DNA of 64,000 bases from Thaumasiovibrio occultus (lineage in GTDB: Bacteria > Pseudomonadota > Gammaproteobacteria > Enterobacterales > Vibrionaceae), in contig AP023053.1 of assembly GCA_019703815.1 (NCBI GenBank), positions 544,995-608,994 of the forward strand. Direction: 5' to 3'. Under the pieces are notes generated by a model. It did no database searches. It saw nothing but the letters and a program-made list of their open reading frames with translations, and was not told where the DNA came from. Below are positions 8,037 to 15,196 of the stretch, piece by piece (position 1 is the first letter of the stretch; each line of letters begins with the position of its first letter). Made by a program: the position numbers and the translations under genes.

Positions 8037-8297
8037 ATGTCCCAAATAGGTAATATCTTAGCTATATTAGATTACGATGTATTAAGCGTAGATAAAGCAC
8101 TAAATCATTGGAAGATTAATATTACTGATGTCAATTCTTTGGGTGTTAATGCATTCCGAGAGTTAGGTGGTGAGCTTATACCTTATTTTTTGTGTATGTA
8201 TCAGCTTTATGGGGTTTTTGTTGAGTTAGAAGTATATGATAATAAAGGAAGAACATTTCAAAAAATGTCACTTGGTAACATTGCGAAAATGAGTTAA
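8037..8297 (+). CDS. Hypothetical protein, second ORF of the HEPN cassette
   Basis: An 86-residue protein starting MSQIGNILAILDYD, with AAGGA 7 bases before the ATG. A longer frame back to TTG 7974 would overlap the end of the HEPN-like gene. I do not recognise it. It shares one cassette with the HEPN-like gene (no attC between them), so it may be that protein's partner or inhibitor; that is inference from layout only. It ends 21 bases before the next attC site. Confidence 0.5.
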   Translation: MSQIGNILAILDYDVLSVDKALNHWKINITDVNSLGVNAFRELGGELIPYFLCMYQLYGVFVELEVYDNKGRTFQKMSLGNIAKMS

Positions 8298-8318
8298 AAA
8301 TGAGCTCACGGAAAAGGA

Positions 8319-8442
8319 ACATAACAAGCAATTCAAGCTGATTCGCAACGCTCGGCACTTCCGGTTTCAATTGGTTTGGTGATTACGGTGAAGTGTTTGA
8401 GTGCGGTGGCAGCGTTGCTCACTACTTAATTGGGCGTTAGCC
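8319..8442 (+). repeat. attC site of Vibrio superintegron type (VCR-like)
   Basis: A 124-base element starting ACATAACAAGCAATTCAAG and ending TTAATTGGGCGTTAGCC, with the internal sequence typical of Vibrio repeats (GATTCGCAACGCTCGGCA, then a TTTGGTGATTACGGTG section and GCAGCGTTGCT). ACATAAC and GTTAGCC are good R'' and R' core sites. Size and sequence match the attC family of Vibrionaceae chromosomal integrons. It closes the HEPN cassette and opens the next one. Confidence 0.85.
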
Positions 8443-8475
8443 TTCAAGCAATATCTTCAACATTTGGGAATACTG

Positions 8476-9417
8476 ATGAAATGTGAGAAATGTTCTGAAT
8501 TTCGTGAGTTGCCATTACATCTACATGAACTGTATATGTTTTGCGATCTACTGAAAAATAAGTCAGATGTGTATAAGCTTTCAAAGAGAGAACTAAAACA
8601 AGAAACAGAGGCTCATACCGAAAGTATTGCTAAGTGGTTAAAATTAGCTAGTCAGTTGGATAATGTTCAACTAAACCCATTTCGTTATGAAGAAGCGCAT
8701 TATTGGTGTGAGTCAGCTGGAGATGAGTTAGATTCCGATGCCTCTCATAATAGTTCAATCATTACACCACTCACGCGCTTCTTGTTCATTTCAAATGCGC
8801 TTGAGGAGACGTACCGTTTTACTAGCTCACAATATGAGTTCCATTATTCTCGGGCTCAACTAAAGAATAACTCACTAAAACGAAAAAGAAATTACTCAGC
8901 TCAAGCAGCATGGCTACTTGATGAAGTTTATAGTGATTTGGAAGTTCCGTCGCACTATGGTCACAAAGTCGACGGTTATCTAGCTCAAGTTAAGGAATAT
9001 CAAAAAAGGTTCGATAATAGCTTTGACATTCAGTTGGAAAACAATGGAAAACTTTCTTTTGGTCTTTCGCTTGTAAGAAATATTAGAAATCATATAGCGC
9101 ATGGCGTCTTTCCAATAGTAGATAACCCTGAATATAGCCACGAATTTTTTAACCCAAAAACGAAGAACCTTATTCTGAACATATTAGGTTTTTCATCTCG
9201 TATAGCCACTATGAATATACAAATTATTTTAAATGCTACTCACCATGGATTTGAATCAGAGGTTTATCGTAATCTATGCGGAGACCCTGACTTTGGACAC
9301 AAGTTAGAGCAATGCATTACTCCAGAATACCTCCGACGTTTACATCTAAAGCAGGATTTTGGCTTAAATGAGAGCTCACAATGGGCAATACGTTCGACAT
9401 GGGAAGAGGAAGGCTAA
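8476..9417 (+). CDS. HEPN-motif protein in an integron cassette
   Basis: A 313-residue protein from the ATG at 8476; a start at 8401 would lie inside the attC site. The start region reads MKCEKCSEFRELPLHLHEL, with a CxxC pair. Near residue 215 the sequence SLVRNIRNHIAHG carries the RNxxxH motif of HEPN nucleases, many of which cut RNA in toxin-antitoxin, Abi and CRISPR-linked systems. No membrane segment is seen. The ORF begins 34 bases after attC and runs into the start of another attC-like site, so it is a cassette gene. The specific function is unknown. Confidence 0.65.
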   Translation: MKCEKCSEFRELPLHLHELYMFCDLLKNKSDVYKLSKRELKQETEAHTESIAKWLKLASQLDNVQLNPFRYEEAHYWCESAGDELDSDASHNSSIITPLTRFLFISNALEETYRFTSSQYEFHYSRAQLKNNSLKRKRNYSAQAAWLLDEVYSDLEVPSHYGHKVDGYLAQVKEYQKRFDNSFDIQLENNGKLSFGLSLVRNIRNHIAHGVFPIVDNPEYSHEFFNPKTKNLILNILGFSSRIATMNIQIILNATHHGFESEVYRNLCGDPDFGHKLEQCITPEYLRRLHLKQDFGLNESSQWAIRSTWEEEG

Positions 9418-9438
9418 CAAACAATTTAAGAGTAATTC
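9413..9438 (+). repeat. Truncated attC site
   Basis: GCTAACAAACAATTTAAGAG at the 3' end of the HEPN cassette is the usual 5' part of a Vibrio attC site, but the sequence then diverges and no matching R' end follows. The cassette group therefore ends in a broken site. Confidence 0.5.
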
Positions 9439-9739
9439 TGGACTTGAACCGTTTTACTGGACACGCAATGATGCCCTAACGCGGATATGTCCAGCTTTGA
9501 GTCACGATGCCAACTAAACGTATGTACGATTTGATCGTGGCTTATCAAATAAAGCGGTTAGATCGAGCATGAGCTAGTACACATTATCGGTATGAACGTG
9601 CTCGGCTCACATTGCGCTCACCTCGTTGTCATTCCTCCGTTTAAACCCCGTTTAAATCCATTCAGACGCATTTAAATGCCTATACCCAGCACCATGAGTC
9701 CCGTTTGAGCGTCACGCGCTGAAACGGGCTTACAGCGCG
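9439..9739. other. Junction between cassettes and phage gpG remnant
   Basis: About 300 bases with no clear gene. A 7-bp stem (CTGGACA / TGTCCAG) lies near 9460-9504. From about 9640 the sequence looks like phage spacer again, with GTTTAAAC-like and GCATTTAAATGC palindromes. A hairpin CGCGCTG / CAGCGCG (9715-9739) abuts the gpG stop. The left part may be a relic of another mobile element that I cannot identify. Confidence 0.4.
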
Positions 9740-9948
9740 TTATTTTTTCATTAGGTGGTCGGTGAGGATTTGGGCGATGTCGTCGAGGTCGTCGGCGCTG
9801 GCACCCAACCAAGGGCGGGCAGGGATGGCGGCGTTAGCTGGGCGCATGTCGGGCGAGCCGCCAAAGTGGTGAATGGCCCCGTATTCGCAGTTCGTACCAA
9901 ACTCAAGGCTATCATCGTCTGCGCTGTAGTTAAGTTCGCGGGATAGAT
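9740..9948 (-). pseudogene. Virion morphogenesis protein gpG, C-terminal remnant
   Basis: Sixty-eight codons ending at TAA 9740-9742 encode the hallmark C-terminus of the phage virion morphogenesis (gpG / Phage_tail_S) family: YGAIHHFGGSPDM followed by IPARPWLGAS. The gene is cut by the left end of the IS3-family element at 9949, and its N-terminus is not found beyond the IS. In intact Mu-like phages gpG lies directly before protease I; here the cassette region separates them. Confidence 0.75.
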
Positions 9949-9963
9949 TGAATAGCCACCGAC

Positions 9964-10836
9964 TCAGTAGACACTTTTGAGCCTTTCTTCGTACTGCTTT
10001 TCATACTCTACAGGCGACACCTGATCGTTGGAACCGTGCCGACGTTTTACGTTGTAGAACATCTCAATATATTCAAAGATATCCATCCGTGCCTCTTCTC
10101 GCGTTGAGTAGATTTTTCGCTTGATACGTTCTCGCTTCAATAACTGGAAAAAGCTTTCAGCAACCGCATTGTCATGACAGTTGCCTCTGCGGCTCATACT
10201 CGACTCCAAGCCATGCTGAGTCAGGAATTTATCCCAATCATGACTGGTGTACTGACTGCCCTGATCAGAATGTACAAGTACTTTTTTCGGCGAACGGCGC
10301 CAAATCGCCATCAGCAATGCATCCAATACCAACTCTTTGGTTATCCGATTCTTCATCGACCACCCAATCACACGTCTTGAGAATAAATCGATGACCACAG
10401 CCAGATATAACCAGCCTTCGTGTGTTTTGATGTAAGTAATGTCTGTTACCCACGATTGATTCGGTGCAGTTGGATTAAATTCCCCTCGCCAGCTTATTAG
10501 CGACAACGACATTTTCAGTACCTCCACGAGGACGAGGTTTCCGATATCCCCGTTGAGACTGTAAACCCTCACGTTTCATCAAGCGATGAACGAGATTAAT
10601 TCCACAGGCCTCACCCTCATCTCTCTCAGATCGCTATAAATTTTCCGGTAGCCATAGACTCCGCCCGATTCTAGCCAAAACTGCTTAATGCGTCCGAGGA
10701 GATATTTCCGCCGCCGCTCCTGTTGGCAGTCAGGGTTTTGAACCCAGGCATAGTAACCACTAGGATGGATGTCGAGGACATGACACATCAATCTGATAGG
10801 CCAAGTCGCTTGATGAGCACGGATAAAGGCGTACCT
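9964..10836 (-). pseudogene. IS3 transposase OrfB with two internal frameshifts
   Basis: The C-terminal part has the IS3 rve/DDE domain: WVTDITYI (first D), [13 protein letters not shown] (second D) and [10 protein letters not shown] (E). The N-terminal part reads MCHVLDIHPSGYYAW and GGVYGYRKIYSDLREM. Between them the true frame moves to +1 for about 140 bases ([18 protein letters not shown]) and back again. The gain and loss are single bases near GGTGAGG (about 10612) and in a GGGG run (about 10487), and two stops (TGATGA) lie in the original frame. Full-length OrfB cannot be read as given. Confidence 0.75.
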
Positions 10837-11113
10837 CAGTCGGACTGGCTTGCGAAGTACACCGCGGCTTTTTTAATATGTCGCGCTCTTCTGTAACACG
10901 TTTTAGCTCTTTCTTGAGACGACGAATTTCTTCGCTTTCGTCAGATTTGGCTTGATGATGAGATGCATCAGGGCCATAGCGTTTTATCCACGCATAAAGG
11001 CTGTGCGTTGTTGTCCCTAAACGATGGGCAACATCCACGACGCTGTGGCCTTTTTCGGTGACCTGCTTTATTGCTTCAATTTTGAATTCTTCTGGAAATC
11101 TCTTACCACTCAT
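10760..11113 (-). CDS. IS3 OrfA, HTH protein with altered C-terminus
   Basis: Starts MSGKRFPEEFKIEAIKQVTE and has the IS3-family HTH (VVDVAHRLGTTTHSLYAWIK) followed by a leucine-zipper-like coiled coil (EEIRRLKKELKRVTEERDIL). Family members end KKAAVYFAxQSD near an A-rich slippery site. Here that ending is in another frame, because one base is missing after the AAAAAAG run (about 10870), so the protein reads on as KKPRCTSQ. The ATG at 11113 is used; the frame upstream of it crosses the IS end. Confidence 0.75.
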   Translation of the reverse strand: MSGKRFPEEFKIEAIKQVTEKGHSVVDVAHRLGTTTHSLYAWIKRYGPDASHHQAKSDESEEIRRLKKELKRVTEERDILKKPRCTSQASPTEVRLYPCSSSDLAYQIDVSCPRHPS

Positions 11114-11176
11114 AAACACCTCTCTGTTAGTAATAATGTCTAACTCAGGGGTGTCTATCAAGTCGGTGGCTATTCA

Positions 11177-11822
11177 CTATCAACTTTTGTATTTGCTAGA
11201 CCGCAACTTACGTGAGGACGATATAAAGTTATCACTAAAGTCTTTATCTAAGTGTGTGGCTGTTGTTTTTGGTTATGAAAGATTTGATGATTTATTGCAT
11301 GATTCTGCGTTTGGTAGCGAAAGCCAAGAGAAAACCAATTATGTATATAATGACTATAGTTCTTTAAGCGAAACCTTATATTACATAGCAAGTGAAGAGG
11401 CTGAAGAGGAAGATCAAGCGGACATAATTAGTGGTAACATTTTTGATGCTATAGTCAGTGTATTAGAAGAATTGAATGTAAAACTTATTTCCGGCGAAGG
11501 TCTATCTGAGGAGATTAGTGACTTTTTTCAAGCGGATGCATTTAGCTTGATTGATAATGACCAATTAAGTGCTGTCTTGGTGGATGCAAATATTGAGGTT
11601 GATAATGTTTCGGTAGACCTATCATCGTACAATTTTGTGCCTAGCAAAGGCTTCCTATTGGAGTTTCATGGTGAGATGACCGGTAATCATAGAGGCGAAC
11701 CAGATGTAAAGGGCCAAACTGTCGAATTTAAAGTTGAACTGCTGTGTCCAAAAACACTAGGTTCTAACGGATTAGGTGAATATCAGATTCAGTCAGTATT
11801 AGGAAAGGGTAGTTACTGGTGA
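11177..11822 (+). pseudogene. 5'-truncated cargo gene of unknown function
   Basis: Directly after the IS3 right end an open frame of about 215 codons runs to a TGA at 11820-11822; the only in-frame starts lie inside the IS, so the native start is lost. The remnant begins YQLLYLLDRNLREDDIKLSL with a short helical motif (KCVAVVFGYERFDDLL) faintly like the N-terminal region of some glyoxalase-related proteins. It continues with a very acidic stretch (EEAEEEDQAD) and a beta-rich C-terminus. The base composition is more AT-rich than the phage genes. Function unknown. It converges on the 11843 gene. Confidence 0.55.
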
Positions 11823-11842
11823 GCCAAAAGGCTCACCAACGT

Positions 11843-12910
11843 TTATGATGAACCTTTTATACTCTTTAACATTGCACCGATCTGCTCTAGTCCATCAAAG
11901 GTGCTTGGCACTTTGTCAGAATCGGCAAGGATCCCACTGAAAATCAAGTTCTCAAACTTTTCTAATGATGCGCCATCTTTAGCTTTAATTTCTTTGGCGT
12001 AGTCAGCATAACTTTGTATGAACTGGCATAGCGTTTGGCGCAGTTCCAGTTGCATGATTTGAGTTTTAACTGATCTATGGTTAATAAGGATGATTCTAAA
12101 GAAATAGAGCAAGAACATTTCTAACGAGAATATTGGGGTTAGTTTGAAGAAATAACTAGATATTGAATCAGTTTCAGGCGTTGAGGTGAAAACTGAGAGC
12201 AATAAAGCAACTAAAGGTAGAAGCAGGAGAAACGCCATACCTAATAGAGACAGGAATAGCCAACGTTTTTCCTTTTCTTTTTTTTCCGTTAAATCTGAAA
12301 ATCCTTTGTTAAGACCAACAAAATTGAACGAAGACTTTTGATCGTGTAATTTTGCTTCTATCTCGCCAATATCGTTCTTTTTCTGAGTAAATGATTCATC
12401 CCATTCTGTTTTTAATTGCTCAGATTTGAGCAAGGTTTCTTGAAAATCAAGTACCGCTCGGAAATTGTTGTCTTTCGTCATCTTTTTAAAAAGTCTTGTC
12501 GGAAAGGCATGCGCAGCATAGAGAACGCTACTATACATCGCTGGGTCAAATTGATCGGCAGAGTTCAAAATATTATGCATTAGAATGCGAGTTTCGCTCT
12601 CTAGTTCATCATTACCGTCTGCCATGTAGACGTATTCACACAGAAGCGCATAAGAAGTGGTGAAGATTCTCATTATCTCTTTGATGTCAGGTGTTGCTTC
12701 GTATCTCTCCATAGCTAGCAATAGATTGGTGTTGGCAACGGAATTACTTGTTGTGCAATTTCTATCCCATAGTTCAGGGTGACTAGAAATTAGCTTAATA
12801 ATTTCGCAACTATACGCAAGAAGAACATTGTGTCGTTCATTGTCTAATGTTTGATTTTTATTCAGATTTAAAAATCTTTTGAATGCGGGAGACTTTTCTT
12901 GGAAAAACAT
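11843..12910 (-). CDS. Two-helix membrane protein with coiled coil, AT-rich cargo
   Basis: A 355-residue protein I do not recognise. Residues 1 to about 165 are helical and soluble. A charged coiled-coil segment follows (EWDESFTQKKNDIGEIEAKL, then KEKEKRW). Two strong membrane helices (FLSLLGMAFLLLLPLVALLL; FSLEMFLLYFFRIILI) and a soluble C-terminal helical region complete it. This layout of a cytoplasmic sensor-like part with a two-helix membrane unit occurs in some abortive-infection effectors, but no signature motif confirms that. It lies where a Mu-like phage would keep lysis or terminase genes and is likely cargo. Confidence 0.6.
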   Translation of the reverse strand: MFFQEKSPAFKRFLNLNKNQTLDNERHNVLLAYSCEIIKLISSHPELWDRNCTTSNSVANTNLLLAMERYEATPDIKEIMRIFTTSYALLCEYVYMADGNDELESETRILMHNILNSADQFDPAMYSSVLYAAHAFPTRLFKKMTKDNNFRAVLDFQETLLKSEQLKTEWDESFTQKKNDIGEIEAKLHDQKSSFNFVGLNKGFSDLTEKKEKEKRWLFLSLLGMAFLLLLPLVALLLSVFTSTPETDSISSYFFKLTPIFSLEMFLLYFFRIILINHRSVKTQIMQLELRQTLCQFIQSYADYAKEIKAKDGASLEKFENLIFSGILADSDKVPSTFDGLEQIGAMLKSIKGSS

Positions 12911-13020
12911 CGGGGCTCCATTCTCTGTGCATAGATGACTTAAATAGCTTACTTATAAAGTCATATGGATTACAGTATGTGAAGTGTATATTTGCGTGAT
13001 GCCTATTAAATCTAATGCGA

Positions 13021-13443
13021 TCAAAACAAAACCCTTTGTCTTCGTTGCAGTTCGAGCTTGCGCTGCTCTTTGATAATGGCGGTGATTTGGCGCTCGGTGA
13101 GATTATGCTGCGCGGCCAGTTGTTCGATATTGCGGCCCGTAAAATCTCGCCAGATTTGAATGTTGCGCAGGCTGGTTTTTAACACGTCGCCTTTGGGAAT
13201 ATAAATATCACGCCCGCCAAAATAGACCGCAAGCGATGAGGTGAGCTTGGCCGCTAAACCGCGCGCATTCGCCACGTTTTCGCGTTCTAAGTCGGCGACC
13301 AGTAGCTCGACCAAACTTTGCAGGGTGCTTGGCCAGCGCAATCGCTCAAACTCACAAACGCTGTCATCTTCTGGCCGTTCTAATAGCTCTTGCCATTCCT
13401 CGGCGGTGACATCATCAAACAGTTCTAGTGCTGTTTTGTCCAT
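13021..13443 (-). CDS. mor: Mor-family activator of phage middle transcription
   Basis: A 140-residue protein ending in the Mor/C activator domain: YFGGRDIYIPKGDVLKTSL, then RDFTGRNIEQLAAQHNLTER, a helix-turn-helix. In Mu, Mor activates the middle promoter after early replication genes are expressed. The ATG at 13443 follows AGGAG at 5 bases; a GTG 6 bases upstream overlaps that site. The late genes it would ultimately lead to are missing downstream (lysis, terminase, portal), so it now precedes cargo. Confidence 0.85.
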   Translation of the reverse strand: MDKTALELFDDVTAEEWQELLERPEDDSVCEFERLRWPSTLQSLVELLVADLERENVANARGLAAKLTSSLAVYFGGRDIYIPKGDVLKTSLRNIQIWRDFTGRNIEQLAAQHNLTERQITAIIKEQRKLELQRRQRVLF

Positions 13444-13460
13444 AATCACTCCTAATACAA

Positions 13461-13892
13461 TTGCTTATATTGAGGGTGATATTTAATCAGGATGCAAATT
13501 ATATATTCCCACTATTGATGGGAATAGGGCGTGGGGCCAGTGGTGGTAAAGGATGTGAATTTCCCGTACTCTATTTCCATCTGATGCATATGATTGTGTG
13601 GTATTTAATGGGACGATTTATCGAAAATATCGAGCGTTTGTTCGACTTTATTGATTTTTTATGGCCGTTAGGGGCGGTACTTACCGTTGTTTTGGGTTCA
13701 TTGAGTGTGTTTTTTGTGGGATGGTGTATTGAAATTACACAAACGCCAATGGATTCTCCCATGTTAGCGAGTCTCGCGCCTTTTAAATACCTCGCGTGGT
13801 TAGTTCCAGTATTGTTCTTTGTATTGACGCTTATGGCGGGTTACTTGACGTTTAGGAGTTGGTTTAAGGCGAGTTATCATCACTTGAGATAA
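13461..13892 (+). CDS. Small membrane protein, phage cargo (start uncertain)
   Basis: An open frame of up to 143 codons on the strand opposite to the phage operon. It has about three hydrophobic segments (FPLLMGIG region; LWPLGAVLTVVLGSLSVFFV; LAWLVPVLFFVLTLMAGYL). The true start may be ATG 13519, 13585 or 13609; none has a strong ribosome site. I do not recognise the family. Its place between Mor and GemA, opposite orientation and higher AT content suggest a moron-type gene added to the prophage. Confidence 0.45.
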   Translation: MLILRVIFNQDANYIFPLLMGIGRGASGGKGCEFPVLYFHLMHMIVWYLMGRFIENIERLFDFIDFLWPLGAVLTVVLGSLSVFFVGWCIEITQTPMDSPMLASLAPFKYLAWLVPVLFFVLTLMAGYLTFRSWFKASYHHLR

Positions 13893-13931
13893 GTTACCGC
13901 ACTGGATATCACCTAATGCGGCAGTAAGCTG

Positions 13932-14264
13932 TCAGTCTTTTATATTGCTAATAATGGTTTCGTTTCTAATTAACTCCGCTAAACATGCTCTTAGTGATAT
14001 AGAGGACTTAATTAGTATTACGTTAATGTTGCAGTCATCCCTGAAGGTCAAAATATATGGGAATGGGTTGTTTAATGGTCCGGTTAACAGGTTAATTGAA
14101 ATATGATTTATTTCATATGCTTCGAAATGATTCAGGGTATAACCTTTTTCTTCTAACACATCAACTATGGGTTTACTCACGTTGCCTAAATCTAGTAATT
14201 CACGTGTCTGAGTTGATACGTTACTCCATCCTGTTGTTACATCATAAACATAATCTGATTGCAT
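13932..14264 (-). CDS. Hypothetical protein, phage cargo
   Basis: A 110-residue protein of unknown function starting MQSDYVYDVTTGWSNVS. AGG lies 6-8 bases before the ATG at 14264; a start 15 bases upstream is possible. It has no membrane segment or recognised motif. It is AT-rich and sits next to the small membrane protein gene on the opposite strand. The two may be a single acquired unit. Confidence 0.45.
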   Translation of the reverse strand: MQSDYVYDVTTGWSNVSTQTRELLDLGNVSKPIVDVLEEKGYTLNHFEAYEINHISINLLTGPLNNPFPYILTFRDDCNINVILIKSSISLRACLAELIRNETIISNIKD

Positions 14265-14356
14265 CTTCGACCTATACATTTAAGTGGTTAGAAATATTGG
14301 CATTTGTGTTCATTATTATGGTGCACTAAGAGCTTGAGTTAATGTAGTGATGACAA

Positions 14357-14905
14357 TCACGGTATTGACTGCATGTAGTGGTAAGAATCTAACACTGCCT
14401 CATAACCCGCATACCCATCCGCATTGGTGGGTATCGTCCAGCCTCTTTCTTTCATTTCGGCAATCGCTATTCGGCGGTGCCATGCTTTTAAGCTTTCCAA
14501 TATTGTGACGGCTTGCTCGCGTTCTAGCCATGCAACGGCATCTACGCCTTGGCCTTTACTGCGGTTGGTCATGCGGCGCACGTAGGCATCGAGCGCGTTT
14601 TCTGAGCCGTCTTTCACTATGCTGTGGCGGTGCATTTCGATCCAAATGGCGCGGATTTTGTCGATTTCAGGGTGACGGGCTTTGCCGCCTTTGGGGCTGT
14701 AGCGCTTGGCGGTGCGCTGCTTGCGTTTAAAGCCTTGGCGCTCCATGGCCGCGAGCACTGCGTCGAGTTCTTTGATGCTCATGGCTTTGCAGCTTTGCTT
14801 GTGGGTTTCGCGCTGCAATAGGGCACGGTAAGTGGCATCGTCTAATTGCAATTCGCGTTTGCCTACGTGGATTAATTGGATGAGATGGTTGCGTTTATTC
14901 AACAT
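14357..14905 (-). CDS. gemA: GemA / gp16-family phage early protein
   Basis: A 182-residue protein of the Mu gp16/GemA (DUF1018) family: LIQLIHVGKRELQLDDATYR, 'ALLQRETHKQSCKAMSIKELDAVLAAM', then the 'KIRAIWIEMH' motif and a C-terminal 'LESLKAWH' region. In Mu, GemA modulates host gene expression and DNA topology. It follows the early genes and normally directly precedes mor; here two cargo genes lie between. Complete and of normal length. Confidence 0.85.
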   Translation of the reverse strand: MLNKRNHLIQLIHVGKRELQLDDATYRALLQRETHKQSCKAMSIKELDAVLAAMERQGFKRKQRTAKRYSPKGGKARHPEIDKIRAIWIEMHRHSIVKDGSENALDAYVRRMTNRSKGQGVDAVAWLEREQAVTILESLKAWHRRIAIAEMKERGWTIPTNADGYAGYEAVLDSYHYMQSIP

Positions 14906-14965
14906 GACTATGCCTTTTAAAGGGTGTTTAAACGTGCCCCGGTGGTTTGCCGGGGCAGAGGCGCG

Positions 14966-15187
14966 TTAGCGTGGGGTGGGTGGGGTGTGCGAGATCCCCA
15001 GTAGGTATTGCAGGGTGTCGGCGACGCCACGTTGGTAGGTGTTACCGCTGATGGCGTGATCGCTTTGCACGTTTTCAAGCAGGGTTAGTAGCGCTTGTGC
15101 GGTGTGGCCGCGTAGGTGTTTAGCACAGAAGTCGATGCGGTCAGCATCGAGTTGTTTATCGCCTGCAATGGGGTTGTAGCGTTCCAT
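14966..15187 (-). CDS. Small early phage protein
   Basis: A 73-residue protein (starts MERYNPIAGDKQLDADRI) in the early operon, 9 bases downstream of the DUF3164-like gene. Small soluble proteins of this kind are common between the DUF3164 and gp16 genes of Mu-like phages; no function is known. Confidence 0.55.
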   Translation of the reverse strand: MERYNPIAGDKQLDADRIDFCAKHLRGHTAQALLTLLENVQSDHAISGNTYQRGVADTLQYLLGISHTPPTPR

Positions 15188-15196
15188 GCTCTCTCC

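Larger units (their letters stand above)
9949..11176 (-). mobile_element. IS3-family insertion sequence (about 1.23 kb)
   Basis: Terminal inverted repeats start TGAATAGCCACCGACT at both ends (9949 onward, and the complement ending at 11176), with similarity continuing about 33 bases (TAGACAC and CTGAG-type blocks), and end in TG...CA. Inside are an HTH orfA and a DDE orfB. The flanks, AGAT on the left and CTAT on the right, show no 3-4 bp target duplication. The left flank is phage gpG and the right flank is an unrelated AT-rich gene, so the element probably marks a deletion or recombination joint. Confidence 0.88.

Noticed and set aside
8401-8475. Upstream extension of the second HEPN gene
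   Set aside because: These codons lie within the attC site; the ATG at 8476 just after attC is the expected cassette start.
9510-9572. Short frame MPTKRMYDLIVAYQIKRLDR as a possible transposase start
   Set aside because: Only 21 codons, and it matches no insertion-sequence N-terminus that I can name.
9755-9946. Plus-strand frame over the gpG remnant
   Set aside because: The minus strand has the recognised gpG C-terminus (HHFGG and IPARPWLG), so the plus frame is a shadow.
12911-13020. Search for a lysozyme or endolysin after Mor
   Set aside because: Only 110 bases remain between Mor and the cargo gene, with no coding frame. Mu-type lysis genes are absent from this position.
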